Positions 24,802 to 37,900 of a stretch of 64,000 bases of DNA are shown here, piece after piece (within the stretch, counting starts at the first letter, position 1; each line of letters starts with the position of its first letter). The stretch is from Mangifera indica. Taxonomy: Eukaryota; Streptophyta; Magnoliopsida; Sapindales; Anacardiaceae. Where the stretch lies: NCBI RefSeq assembly GCF_011075055.1, contig NC_058143.1, positions 16,132,930-16,196,929 of the forward strand, read 5' to 3'. Both the position numbers and the translations under genes were made by a program. Below the pieces are notes generated by a model, which saw nothing but the letters and a program-made list of their open reading frames with translations, ran no database searches and had not been told where the DNA came from.

Positions 24802-27045
24802 ACAGCATGCAATCATCACCTACGTTGCCGAGTGATTCCTTAACTCTTATAGTATTATTAGCAAATGTCAGTACGTAAAACCAAAAAAAGAAAACAATGC
24901 TCATTGGCTTAATGAAATATTCTTCTTCTCCTTCACGTTAATGTATGCATGGTTAGCCTATAAATTGTGTAATATTCTGATGAACGCAATGAAGAAGTAC
25001 ATATTTCTTCGTGCATGGGAACTTGTAATGTCTCATACATAGTTTTATTTCTAGTTCTTATGCTTAATTTGTTTCAGTTGTGTTCACATGAATGAGTAAT
25101 GGTTATATCAACATCCAATCACATAGACTGAAGTGTAGTGAAGGGTTTTCATCAGTTAATACCTGATGTTCATGATAAGCCTCTATATTTATATACTGTT
25201 TTTGTGGAAATGAAGTACATTGTGTACCTACCAAAATAAATAACATGACCAAACAAGACTGGTAAAATTAATTGGCAAGCAGATTCATATTTGAATTCCC
25301 CACAGACATTTTTTAACTTGGTTTGGATAATTGAAACCTTCAACTTTTGATTTCTACGTGGCAATAACAAAACTAGCATGGCAATCTTCACTTTTCTGCT
25401 CATATATAAGAGGAGAAAAAGGAAATACATATGCAATTAGAAAAAATTAATATTGGAGTGCATACTATATGCTCACCTATTTATTAAAATTATATGTCTA
25501 ACTTAATATAATGTTTTAATAGTTAAATGACTATTTCTTCCATTTTACGTTTAAAAAGTCTAATTTTTCATTTGTCCTAATAGTCATTTTATATAAAATT
25601 CTTCAAAATTGTAACACCCAAACTTTGGCTATTAAATATGTAAAAGATATAATACTAGTTTTACTTAATTTGAAAAAAAAAAAAAATTTCTTTTCTCATT
25701 TTTTCATTTTCGTTTTCGTTTTCCTCCTTTTCTTCCTTCTTACCCCTCTTTCATTATCTTCTTCCCTTTTTTTTCATTTTCATTATCACTTTCCTCCTTT
25801 TCTTCTTTTTCTTCTTTACTTTCCTCCCTCACTTTCCTTCCCAGGCTATGTCCACATATCCATTCCAACTTCAACCAAATCAACTCGTTTTATTTACAAA
25901 CAGTCTCACCAATCGTTGGCTAATACACATGGATTCAAACTAATTGAACTGTTTCCCTTCAGCCCATCGCACACCGACATAACCGATCACCCGATAGTCG
26001 ACCATCAATTCTTCAGTCAAATCACACATCTATTCATAGATAACATATAGTACCAATACAATTCATATATACATAAAGGTTCCAGTAAAAAAATATCAAT
26101 TAATATCGCCATGAAGCAAGTGGAAACATAAATTTCTTAGATGGGATTGTGGGATTCATTAGAAATTGTCTTCATCTTTAAAATTACTGCACCCAAAAAT
26201 GCAGTGAAAGATTCCCCTGATCTTGATGATGCATAATATTACTACCAAGGAAACATAATCTGGTTGATGATACATACATACATACATTTATGCCCTGCTT
26301 CTGATTTTTTCAAAATACAACTAACTACTTTCGACATTCAATGATTCTAATCACGGGAATATCTGCAGTCCTGAGAGTGGTTTTAGTTGCACTGCAGCTG
26401 GTAAGTCAAGGAGACATAACCTCGTCCAGTCTACAACTCAAGCCTTCCTACTTGGGGATTTCACAAGCTATGACCAGTCAAGCTGCCCTTAGGCCACATA
26501 TATTGTTTGATTACTGAAAGCATTCCAATTGTTCTAGCTAGATAATATTTTTGACTTACCAGTACTAATGTACTAGACAGTCAGACATGTGAAAATACAG
26601 GTATATTGCTTAGGTTCTGAAAGTAGAAATTTAACACGTATATTCACATGGATGATTAATCATAATTGTTTATATCATTAGGAAAGAGGATTTTAACTAT
26701 ATATTATGATTATGAAATCATATCTTGTCTTTTTTCTGTCAGATTTCTCAGGCCATGTGTTCCACAGTAAGACAAATGCAAAACTCCACATCCCCGCTGA
26801 ATAATTTTCCACACAATATGACAAATAACTCAGCCTACTCGCTCTACACAAAGATGACACATCTCACTCTACTGTACACAATCACAATTCACCGTAAACT
26901 CATTTAACTTTTAACTCAAACAATATTATACATACATAAAAATTGAAGACATTCCAGTATCATATGAAAAGTGAAGTAATAATCGAAGACAAACTAAATA
27001 ATTGAAGCTGAAGATTAAGAAGAAAACAGTACTTAATTTTGCTTA
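24802..27045. other. Intergenic DNA between GRP and CLE genes
   Basis: The GRP 3' UTR is followed by AT-rich DNA. At 25675-25845 the plus strand is an almost pure pyrimidine tract (tttcctccttttcttc pattern). An open stretch over it (25625-26050) is compositional and is not called. No other gene is supported. Confidence 0.5.
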
Positions 27046-27351
27046 CTAGTTGGATTCAGGATTTGGGCCGCTAGGAACTTCATGTGCAGCTGCTCTAAAC
27101 TGTCGATCTGGAGCAGTGGTAGCAGCAGCAGCAGCAGTAGGGAAAGAAGAAGAGGTTGAAGTTTTAGGGTTTGTGGGGTGTGGATTCAAAGACTGTGTTG
27201 TTGAAGGAGAATTATGAAACAGGAGATGTCTTGTTGAGATATAAGAAGACACTGGATAATCTATTGGACGAGCAAAGAGAGGATTAATATTATTGAAGCT
27301 AAGAATGAATACGAAAACCAGCATGAGGAAAAATTTGGTAGCTGCAGCCAT
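27046..27351 (-). CDS. CLE peptide precursor, TDIF/CLE41-44-like
   Basis: Intronless 101-aa precursor. Residues 1-27 form a signal peptide (MAAATKFFLMLVFVFILSFN), followed by a variable Ser/Thr/Pro-rich spacer and the C-terminal CLE motif HEVPSGPNPESN directly before the stop. TDIF, the CLE41/44 product secreted from phloem, is HEVPSGPNPISN. It is read by the receptor kinase PXY/TDR to keep vascular cambium cells dividing and block xylem differentiation. Here 11 of 12 residues match; position 10 is Glu (codon GAA), not Ile. The preceding RQFRAAA resembles the processing context of TDIF precursors. Length and single-exon structure fit the family. Whether it acts through PXY with this change is not known. 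Confidence 0.85.
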   Translation of the reverse strand: MAAATKFFLMLVFVFILSFNNINPLFARPIDYPVSSYISTRHLLFHNSPSTTQSLNPHPTNPKTSTSSSFPTAAAAATTAPDRQFRAAAHEVPSGPNPESN

Positions 27352-27514
27352 GAAAATGGTTTAAGAAATAAAGAATAATAACACCACCCCCCGTAATCCA
27401 GAAGGGATCAATATCCATGAACCAGTTGAGCGACCAACGTTTAAAGGTGATGAAGAAGAGCTAGTAAGAGAAAGAGATAAATTTTGCTACTTTTATTTTC
27501 ATGTGTTTCATGAG

Positions 27515-27523
27515 CTTTATATA
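27515..27523 (-). promoter_or_regulatory. TATA box of the CLE gene
   Basis: On the minus strand TATATAAAG lies about 165 bp upstream of the CLE start codon and is the best TATA match in the region. It implies a leader of roughly 130 nt. Confidence 0.5.
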
Positions 27524-27530
27524 ATAAGGT

Positions 27531-29731
27531 TTTTGTATGAAAGTCATCTGAGCTGGTGATGAACGTACAATTATTGCACTTTTACTTATCATAAAATTCC
27601 AACGATGCCCCTCTTGTGACTAGACATTACTAAATTCAAATGGGTAGTAAAATTTCTGGACAAAGCATTAATTTTTATAATATTCACAGTGAAACAAAAT
27701 ATGAAAGGTAAATGGACAAAGTGGTCAAGCAAGAAGAAGAGAATCTGGAAAGATGAAAGGAGTTTTACAGAAGAAGTTAATGTAAGGAGCAAGAGATGGC
27801 TTTTTCTTGCTTGGCTGTTTGCAAAAGAAATCTCAATGCCCACATAGTGAGTGTGGTTAGTCCGATCCGAAAGAATGATCTTTCTATTTTATCTTGATAA
27901 GACTCTTTGTTATAAAAAAAAAAAAAGAGAAAAATCCCCTTTGCTAATAATAAAATTACAAAAACCCTTTATTATTGATATTTTGGTGTTAAAATAAACG
28001 CACAACAACAATAAATTAAATCTATTTATATTATTTCTAAATATTAAGGGCAATGTTGTCATATAATGAAACCTAAATTAAAAAAGCCTCCTACAAGACA
28101 TGGTTGGTGTTGTGTCTTTTATCAATTTGAATTAAAGATGAAAACTGACTGAGAAAAAGGAAAAGCATGATGTCCTCAATCACACTCTACGACTTTGCTT
28201 TTCTGAGCTTGTGAAAATCAGAATCAAGAGGACTTGTCTCCATGATCTGATGCAGTGGTCCCCACCTCCTTTACAAATTGCTTATAGATCAGTGTTCATA
28301 TCTTACGTTAAGGCCATTTTCGTCATTTTCTTATTACAATATTCATTTTACTATGCTTTGAAGATAATAATTCCTTTGCATGAAAAAGGTTGGAGTGGAG
28401 ACGATAAATTTGACGCGGTGGGAGAGTCAGGGCCGTCTTACCAGAAATCAATTTATTCTATTTTTTTGAAGGGGTCCCACTTTTTCTAAATTTTATATTG
28501 TTTTCCAATTTTATCCTAATTGAAATAGAGAAATATAGAAAACTGTGTCGAGAGTCTTTTCACAAGAAGAAAATCGATGATTAATCAGTGACGTAAAACA
28601 AGCATTGTTCATTAATCATGCCTTAAATCATGCTTATTTTTTGGTAAATCTTATACCTCTAATAATACTATCTAAATAATTACGTCCATAAGTTCATCTC
28701 CAAATGCATTAGGTAGGATTTTGTTGCATCTATTGGATAAATGGTTATATCATGTCATTAGATAAAGTTAGGGTATTTCATCTTCATCACAAGTTAAAAT
28801 TTTTAATTTATTCGTGTTATATTATTTAGTCTTATATATATTTTTATTATGATTTAGAGTTATTGATTTTATCTCGTCTTAAAATCATCAGGAAGCAATT
28901 TCAACTCTTGACCATTTTGTGTAAAGATGGTTTAATCTTTTTTTATTGGATCACCTATCCCACAATGCATACACCCAGTGTTTAGAGCGTCCCCAACAAG
29001 TAACACTCAGTATATATAAATTTTCAGAAAACACAAAGAAATAAAAAATGGTTTCTTCCTTAGAAAACAAAGATTTTGAACCATTCAATTCGATATTGAT
29101 ATAAAAAGTTAAATTAGTAAAAGATAGATAGATGGACATATAGGCATGCAAAATGTACAGTGATTTGCGGCTTTCTTTCGTGTGTTTTGATGTTAATCGT
29201 TATGCTCTTTGCCTCTTTCTCCTTGATGGTTACCGAAGATGCTAAATTATTGCGAGACTTTTAGCTTTTGTGTTGGAGGATAATGTGACGTGCCAACACA
29301 ATCCTTCCTATTCGAGAAAATTTAATGAGTTATGTGTGTATGCTTTCAATAAAAGCAATATATATTCCCACATAAAGATATATACAAGATTTCCCAATGA
29401 TCTATCACCGTCAAATGGTGTTGCACCTTGTCTCATTTCATTTCTTCATGTTGCATCACGTATCTCTAATATTTCTAATATAATAATCCGATTTATCATT
29501 AAAATATGATCTATTTTAAATACAAAATCAATTAAAAATATCATTTGTAATACCCCTATCCTAATAGTCAGTTTATTATTAATATAAACGTTTGATTTAT
29601 TTGATATAAAAATTGTAAAATCAGTTACTGAACTTAAAATTTTATTTGTTTAGTGTAATTGACTCAATTTTGAAAGAATAATCGATTTAAATAATTTTTT
29701 TTAAAATACTTTATTTAATATACTAACAAAA
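27531..29731. other. Intergenic AT-rich DNA
   Basis: I see no supported exon. Open stretches of 60-90 codons on both strands lack signal peptides, domains or splice context. The sequence from 28500 to 29700 is mainly A/T runs. Confidence 0.5.
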
Positions 29732-29740
29732 TAAATAATA

Positions 29741-30574
29741 GGCCAAAGGATTATTTCCTACCCAAGGTTTCATGAAAGGACAAATTCTTATCTATTAAAT
29801 TTTAAAAATCTTAATATTCACCCATTTGTTAAAATTCATAGTTAAAATTAGAGGTAAAATTGTTATTTTATTAAAATATTAAAAAACTAAAAAATTATCA
29901 CTTTTTTTTTCTAAGTTTACAAATCAAACATTTTCCCCACCCAAGGTTTGAAAATTCGTCATTTCCTCCCTAGGGTTTCATTCCTTCTCCGATGACATTC
30001 TCTGGTCGACCTTCCGTCTGTCAGCGCTCCTTCTAGCCTCCATGACAAAGAGCGGTCACAAAGGGCCCACGAAGGTGACAATTGGAAGCGACATCATCGA
30101 AGATCCGTCCACTTCTATCATATTTCTACTTATCAGAGATGTTTATGGACGATGCCAAGATCCATCAAAGTGGAAGCAACACCGAGATCAGAGATCTAGA
30201 ACTGGACGTGGAAGCGGTGTCTGACATTGATGATCTCCGACTAGGGTTTAGGGTTTTAGATTAGGAGGAAGAGAGAAGTCAGAAGAGAGAGAGAACGTGG
30301 CCAGAGACGATGAACTCTGCCATCTCCGGTGACAATTTCAAAACTCTAGGAAAAAAAGATGATTTTTCAAACCTTCATAGGAGGAAATTTCAAATTTATA
30401 AACTTAGGGGGAAATAAATTATTTTTTAGTTTTTTGCATTTTAACTAAATAACAAATTTACTCTTATTCATAATAGTGAATTTTAATAGATGAGTGAATA
30501 TTTGATTTTTTAAAAGTTAATAGATGAGAATTTGTTTTTTCAGTAAACCTCAGGTGGGAAATTGTCCTTTGGCC
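29741..30574. mobile_element. MULE-like element with perfect 9-bp target duplication
   Basis: The ends are inverted repeats beginning ggccaaaggattatttcc (29741) and, read from the other end, ggccaaaggacaatttccc (30574), with similarity continuing beyond 100 bp. The flanks are identical 9-bp direct repeats, taaataata (29732-29740 and 30575-30583). Long terminal inverted repeats plus a 9-bp duplication define a Mutator-like insertion. The 834-bp interior is GC-richer (30000-30300) and has broken coding-like stretches and a tagggtttagggtttt string, but no transposase. It is non-autonomous; the intact duplication argues for a relatively recent insertion. Confidence 0.85.
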
Positions 30575-30583
30575 TAAATAATA

Positions 30584-32199
30584 TGACCTTATGCATGAAA
30601 AATGAATTAGGTCACTAGCCAATTCTAAAAGCATTATGAATTGACAAGCATTAGCTTTAAAGTAGGAAAGATTAAAAAGAAAAATTATCTTTGAAAAGCA
30701 TCCACTAGACGTGTCTCTTTGCCCCACCCCTTTTTTAAGTTATTATTGCAGCAAATTCAGTTGTATCATTCACAAGAAACTTCTTATCTTAAAATAGTCA
30801 ATATTTCATGTCCATACTTTTAGAAAAGGTTTTCACTTTGAGAGTTACAAGTTAGAACCTACCGAAGTCATGCAAGTGTTTCTAGGATTTTGAAACTTTG
30901 AATTTGGCGACACATTGGTTTAATTTATTCATTGGTGGGTAAAACTTAGACTATAAGAATAATTAAAATATGGTTATTCTTATGTATATTTTTTTAATGA
31001 TTTTTCATGTATCAAATTCCTCTAAATGTCATTTCATTAGATTTGTGATAGCATCTAGTTTATAACATCTCTACCAATCAAGGCCAAATTGAAGCAACAA
31101 ATCATGACATAAATTATGGGCAAAATAATGGAAATGTGTTAGAGTCAAACTTTGCCAAATATAAAGCTCAATCTCCTGAATTATATCTATCGAGATTATA
31201 CTAACATTCATTACATGATTTTAGTAAATTATTCAAATATTTTTTATTTTTAACATATTACTATTGAAACATTTTGTATATACTCATTTGTAAATCTCAA
31301 TAGAAAAGATATATAGCAATTCATCCTTATCTTCTTTGTCTCCAAATTTCTTTTCTAGTAACTACTATAATTAAGAAAATAATATATTATTTTACATATT
31401 AAAAACATGTTTTTTTTTTAGGATTTTCTATGTGTCAAATTCTTTTAAGGGAACGTTTAGTTTAAATAATATTTTATTACTAAAATTAAAATATTACCTT
31501 AAAAATAAATTATTTAAGAATTATTGAGTATAAATTATTACTATATTTGATAAAATTTATTAAAAATTGGTAAATATAAATCATTATTGTATTTAGTTAG
31601 ATGTAATAAAATAATATTAGTATATTTTTTACTTAAATGTTTTTAGGTATAATTATTTTTAAAATGTTTTTTATGTTATTTATAATATTAATTAAAAATA
31701 AGATTATTTTTGTCTTAAAAAAATTAATAAATAAAAATATAGTTATAATAAAATTAAGATTACCTAAATAATTTTTTAATATTTAATATGTAAATGGTAA
31801 TCAGATTATCTATTGTATTTTTTGTCCTATCATCATTGATAATATAAGATTATTAAAATTTTATATTACTTATAAATCAAATAAATAATGTAAATTATAA
31901 AAGATAGATTAATAAAATAATTTTTATTACCCTTTAACCAAAATATTATGTGAAAGTACTAGTTGTGTGTATCTGTGTGAAATGTTTGAATCTCAGTTGT
32001 TTAGATATATAGTCTCCATTAATTACTTCATGGGCTAAGAAAAGGCTAACCAAAGGGGTTGGTTTCATGTGCACAAGAACTATGTCAAAAGCCTGATTCA
32101 TGTGTAAATTGATGGATTTCTTTCATTTCATGTTAAATATCTATTTTAATTTCATTGGCTCATTTTCTTACTTGTTGGGTTTACATAATTTACTTTGTT
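30584..32199. other. AT-rich intergenic DNA with a MITE-like block
   Basis: About 31449-31945 resembles 55360-55690 in order of motifs: gtttagtttaa or gtttggtttga at the start, then aaattgaaatattacctta-like strings and long tataaattattac runs. It is flanked near 31945 by an inverted ggttaaaggg end, as in Tourist/hAT-type MITEs. No gene is supported. Confidence 0.4.
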
Positions 32200-33845
32200 G
32201 TTCAGGCTTCTCGAAAGTTTTCATAAAAGCTTGTTGAATCCTATAGAATTGCTCTTGTTCAAGGTATTGTTTTCCGTTGTTCTTACTTGAACTTCTCTTC
32301 CAACAATACTTGTCCGAGTTTCTCTTGGCCTAGCTCGTGTACAAGTCATTCCTTCCGCAGCTCATGCCCAAGCTTCTGCATCCCGCAACGCTAGATCTAG
32401 ATCAAACAATTATGCTTCCTACTTTTGTGTTGCTCCTGTTTGAGGTTCCCAACAATTCTAAGGATTTTAATTAATGGATCCAAGCTTGAATGTTGTTGAC
32501 ATTGTTGCTAACACTGTTATATGTGATTATTGTGTCTTAGTTCAATATTGTCTCACTGCTACCATTCGCAAGATTCTTTCCTGACATCTCTAAAACTGAA
32601 TTGTTTTCATATCAAAATGATAAAAGGATGGCAAGAGCAGGTGTTTTCCGTACTTGACATGCAAAGTGTTGTTACTGCCCTTATCAGTTTTAAGCCTTAC
32701 GAAACAATTGATGTAAAATAGATGGAAATTAGGGTTTATGCTAATAAGGTTTGCAGAGACATAAGTCTTAGCACTTTTTCTAATGACTATTTGATCTCTA
32801 TTGTTCTTGTAAGGAAACTAAGGAAATCTGGGACTCAACTCAAGGAATCTCAAATATATTGTTGAGGACGTCGAAAAGCAAAAATTTATCGTTGGAAACT
32901 TATGCAAGTGGGAGATGACTAACATTAAGAACATCAAATTTTAAGTTAATGAATATCACAAACTCTTAGAGGATTTGAAATTTAAAAAACATTGCAAGAG
33001 GAGTTTATGATTGGATTGTTGATTGAGAAATAACCTGAATTGTGAAAGGATTACCAACAGTAGTTGAAGCACAAGTGCAAACAACTTTCTCTTCAAGATT
33101 TGATCACCCACATTATAACTAAAGGCACCAGCCAATAGAGCTCAATAAGACAAAAGTAAAGGAAATGGATTCAAAGGCTAACTTGGTTCAAAGGAAATCT
33201 GACATTAACAATATAACGTGTGTAAATCAAAAGACTTGATTATATGCCTAAAAGAATTCCAACCCCATACCATGCTTTTCAATGTAGACAGAGAGTGAGG
33301 AATGGCAATCCTCGTAAACCAAAATTCATTTTGGTTGAAAGAGATGACACCATTGTTGTGGTCATTTCTCAAGCTAATCTTGTTGCCAATGTTAAAGAAT
33401 GAGTAGTAAACATAAATACTACTAGGCATAACTATGCAAACGAAAATGTCTTACACCTCTGACACTCCAAAAGGAAATGGAGAAGAATATATTTATCTGG
33501 GTAATTCTCGAATAACTAATATTCTTAGTAAAGAAAAAGTTCTTTTCAAACTTACATTTGATAAAACTTTGGTTTTGAATTATATACTACATATGTCTAA
33601 CATTAAACTAAATTTGATTTTTGTGACTATATTATGAAATATTGTTAAAGTGTCACTGCAATCTGATAAGATTATAATGACTATATATAATGTTTTTATA
33701 TGGTTGATATTGTAATTAAGAATTATTTATACTTCATTTATGAGATTATGAATGAAAATACATATTCTTTTGTTTATTTAATTGAACTTATTAATATATA
33801 ACATACTAGAGTAAGACACATCAATGAAGTTGTGTTAAAAAATAC
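32200..33845 (+). mobile_element. Decayed Ty1/copia fragment (gag to protease/pre-integrase)
   Basis: Translating the plus strand with frame changes gives copia-type segments in the expected order. A gag-like part is at about 32620-33200. A protease-like part with SQANLVANVKE and EEYIYLGNSRIT is at about 33380-33640. Pre-integrase remnants (SLQSDKIIMT-like) reach about 33840. Numerous stops and frameshifts show it is dead. No LTRs or primer-binding site were identified, and reverse transcriptase is absent, so the 3' half was lost. Confidence 0.7.
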
Positions 33846-34456
33846 AACTCTCAATCTTATTTTTAGGCTTGATAATACATATTTGAATAAATGACAAATA
33901 TGTCTTGAATCCAAATAAATAAAGAAATCATTCATATTTGTTCAAAGAGAAGAAAAAAATAATTTTGTTTATTTAATTATTAATTATTAAATCTAAATTA
34001 TATTAAATCAAAATAGTATGTCGATAATCACTCAAAAATGGAAATTCTAACTGTAAAATCAAAAAAAAAAAATTATGATTACGAGAACTTATGCTTCGTC
34101 AATTTAAATATAATCTATATTTTTTGACAACTGCTGATATTAAAATGGATATTTGTGAACTTGCAAAATCCATTATACTTCTTTTCTTTTCCTTCAGATT
34201 TGAATAAAAGTTTGAACCCATTTATGTTTATTTATTCATATATTTGGGTCCTTCTAATTTCAACCTTTGGATGTACAGATGATTCGTTATTTACATTGAT
34301 AATTTTACTATAGATTTAATTGTGATTAATGAAAACAAAAGGAAAACCGAATTTGTTATTTCAAAATTTTGAAAATTATAATGTTTACCCAAATATTTTG
34401 AAAATTATGTTGTGACTCCAATAGTTTATATTATAATATTCAATAATATGCATATT
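33846..34456. other. AT-rich intergenic DNA
   Basis: I see nothing nameable here beyond A/T-rich sequence between the copia remnant and the tandem repeat. Confidence 0.5.
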
Positions 34457-34750
34457 ATTGTGACCTGAAGTCTCACATCGCTCCCGTTTTATCTACTAAG
34501 TTTGTATGTAGGCAAGGGTCAGAAGCCCTTAACTCAATAGACGCGTTTTAAAGACGTGAGGGCTTGAAGCCCAAAGTGAACAATATTTTATGATAGCGAT
34601 GGGAGAGTGTATTGTGACCTGAAGTCTCACATCGCTTTCGTTCTGTCTACTGAAATTGTCTATAGATAGAGGCCAGAAACCCTTAACTCAATAGATGCGT
34701 TTTAAAACCGTGAGGGCCTAAATTCCAAAGCGGATAATATTTGTGGGCTG
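34457..34750. repeat. Two-unit tandem repeat of about 154 bp
   Basis: Unit 1 (34457-34610) and unit 2 (34611-about 34750) both start attgtgacctgaagtctcac and share cccttaactcaatagacgcg and gtgagggc blocks. The text resembles dispersed LTR-derived repeats of plants. It ends about 220 bp upstream of the start codon of the next gene, so it lies in that gene's promoter region. Confidence 0.75.
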
Positions 34751-34971
34751 TTTATAACACATATAATATTATTGAATAAAAGAAGAAGCACATTAAAGGT
34801 ACACTCCAATTGAATTTGGATTTTGGATTGGACCAAAAACGGGCTCCCACAATGACCCAACCCGGGGCTATATTCTCTCCATCACTCTCAAAATCAAAAC
34901 AAAACAGAACAAAATTCATTTTCTTTCCCGTGAAACCACAGATCAAAATCTTACTCTTCTTTCTCTCGCCA

Positions 34972-37900
34972 ATGGATTTTCTTATTCGTACCTTCTTCAA
35001 TGTTCTCATAATATCCTCTTTTCTCTTCTCCCAATATAAGGTTTCCTCTTTTCCTCTTTCTATTTGCTCTAATTTTCATCTAATGATTAATTTTTTGCTT
35101 TGGTTAACTTTGATCTAGGCCGAAGCTACTGGTTCCGTTTTCTTCATCGACAATCCTAAACATCAATATCTTCGCACTCGATCTGAAAACGATGTCGTTC
35201 AGGTAATTCCTATTCTATCGAATCGTTTTACGTTGAATTACGCTTTTTCTTTATTTGCGGGTAACACGATCAATCGAGATTGTCAATTCGATTCTTAGGT
35301 CGACACTTTAAAGTTTTAAATTTGACCATTTATTGAAAATGCTAAGTTTGTTAATAACATGCTTTTGCTACAGTCATATGCATAATATCTGCACGTGCTG
35401 TTTTGCTCGAAATGTTTCTTAGATCTATTTTTATGGTGCATTTGGTATGAGTAAATTGTTCATCATGTATTTTTTTTTTGGTAGATTTATTAGTTAGATT
35501 TGTGATTGATAATTCAATTAGTTCGTTTGGTATTTCCTGTGATGCTGGAGTGAGTATAACGTTTTTTTGTGTTGTTGTTGGATATAAAGAAGTGTCGATT
35601 TAATTTCAATTTTTCAACATTTTGATGTGTGTTCCTTGTTCCAGTCTCATTTAATGTTACTATCTGAAGTCGGTGCTGCTGTTTCAGTCTTGCTTGGTTT
35701 CGCACCTCCTGCTACTCTTACAGCAGATGGTTCATCTAAGGTTGTTAAAATTTTTGCCGTTCTCTCTTGTTTGTATTCTATGTAGAGGCTTGCTGTAGGG
35801 ATTTTTTTTTTTTCTTTTGGCAGTTGAATGAGGTTCTTGTGCCTAATCCATTCAATAGACCTCGTGCTGTTTTAATGTTAGAAGTAAGAGGAGTTGCTGG
35901 TAATGCCTTGGCATCTTGATTTCATCTAATTTTTTTTCCTCGTTTAACAAATTTCTTAGTGGTGAAATGAGTTACTTCTTGATGCAGATCCTAAGCTCAT
36001 CGTTGACCTTGATAGAACAAAGTTAGTTGATGCCTTTAACAGCAAGGTTTTTCTTGATACTAATAAAGCTGACATTCAGCTTCCAGGTACTAGACCTTAT
36101 AACATTTGTTATGTATTTGATGTGTTAAGCTTTGTCTACAAAAAAAATGTGGTGAAGATTTATTGATTTTATGCCACTTTTTTGGCAGATGAAGATGAAG
36201 TTTCTGTAGTTTTCCTGGATGAACAATTAGCAGATCACTCTGAAGAAGAAATTCATGAATTTGTAAGTCATGACTCAATCCTGATATTTATTATGCTCAT
36301 TGGTGTTAATTTTCTATATCTTCACATTATACTCATGGGACCTTTATGCTTGTTTACTTGCTTAGGCATCTTGGTTGGGTGGGTCATATGTTGCTGATGC
36401 GTCAAAATTGCTGAATGGAGAGTTGACTATTCCTGTGGGCAGTGGTGTCAATGTGAATCTTCATATGTCAAAGGTCCTTTTCAGTATGCATATGTTTTAT
36501 TTTTACTGTTAATGCACTTAATTGATTGATAATATTTTATAAATTTGTGTTTGAGCTCTTATTTTCATAATAATCATATTTATTGTTGGAGTCACATTTT
36601 AGTTCTTTGCAGAAAGCAGAGAGGGATTTTATTTTTAGTCTTTTGACTTTACACCACAATATTAAAAGGGCAATGGATGTGCATGAAGGTTTGGCACAAA
36701 GTACACAAAGGCCTGCTGAGTTAATGATGGGTTTTTTTGATGGAATTAAGGTGATAATACTTTCTTTTGGTATTTTGCTCTCTCAATCTCTAAAATGTAA
36801 GTGATGTGGTGCAGGAACTGTTTATCATGCGGACTGTATATTGTAATGTAATATGTCATGTATGCTTTGATTTATACCTTACATGGCCTTAGAAAGTTGT
36901 CATTTTCTGGCATGGATCATATTACATGACGCGCGCATGCAATGAGTTTGTGTTGGATAAATAAGACATTCATATTATAGTGACATGAATTCAACATAAT
37001 TTCTTTGATCTTTCTTCATTTTTATCTGGGGTTCCCCCCAGAATGCCCCTCATTGATTGTGAAAATATAGTGGATGGAGGAGCTGGGCGACTTCCTCCTT
37101 TGGTCAGTGTTTACTTGTCACAATGTCTAGATTCTTTGCTTAATGAAATATTTTTATCGGGTTTGTTGGTTATTATTATTAGTTTTTTTTTTTTTCTGCT
37201 TTTCAATTGCTTTGATGTTTATTTATGAGTAATCTTCATATCATCATAATTTAATTTATATCCTAATGAAGTGTCTTTCCTCAGAGCTTTGAGATTATTG
37301 TTGTTTTATTGCATCTAACAACAAAATTAGAATTTGCCAAATACTTGATGTTTATTTTATCAAGCTTTACAGATCAAATGTTTTTTTTGTTTTGAGGTTG
37401 TATTTATATATTTTCAGAACAAGAAATGGGTTTTAAATTTGTTTAAAATTATGCAACTATAAACTAGGCTTGCATTGACCATCTTGAAAGTTTCTTCCTT
37501 ACATTTGCTTCTCTTGAATATTTTTACAGGCTTTGCAAGAGCAATATGGACCTGAAGGTGTTGACCAACAAGGAATGAGACTATTGCTTGTAACACTTTC
37601 CAAGATATTTGATTCATTACAAACATCTTATGAAGGTACTATGCTTGGTGTTGAGAAATTAGTTTGTAGTCTACGAAGCATGACAAAACTCATTTGTTTC
37701 AATTTTTCAGCCAAGTGTTATTGAGTAATTAGATTGTAGACTACTTTATTACTAAAAATGAGGAATTGTCTTTATGGAAACCATGTGTTTGATGCTTGAT
37801 TGTCACAAAACACACTCATAGACTTCGCTGAGAGAGTAGTGTTTTGAACCACTTTTCAAACGCTAAGGGCCATTGCTTTGTATTCAATCTCAGTCCTAGA

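Noticed and set aside
23957..24904. 315-codon open frame antisense to the GRP gene, rich in His, Leu and Gln
   Set aside because: It is the complement of GGT/GGA repeats. The repeat composition keeps several frames open, and there is no start context, signal or known domain.
25625..26050. 141-codon frame with hydrophobic Phe/Leu/Ser-rich start
   Set aside because: It runs through a pyrimidine tract that encodes Phe, Leu and Ser by composition. There is no recognised family.
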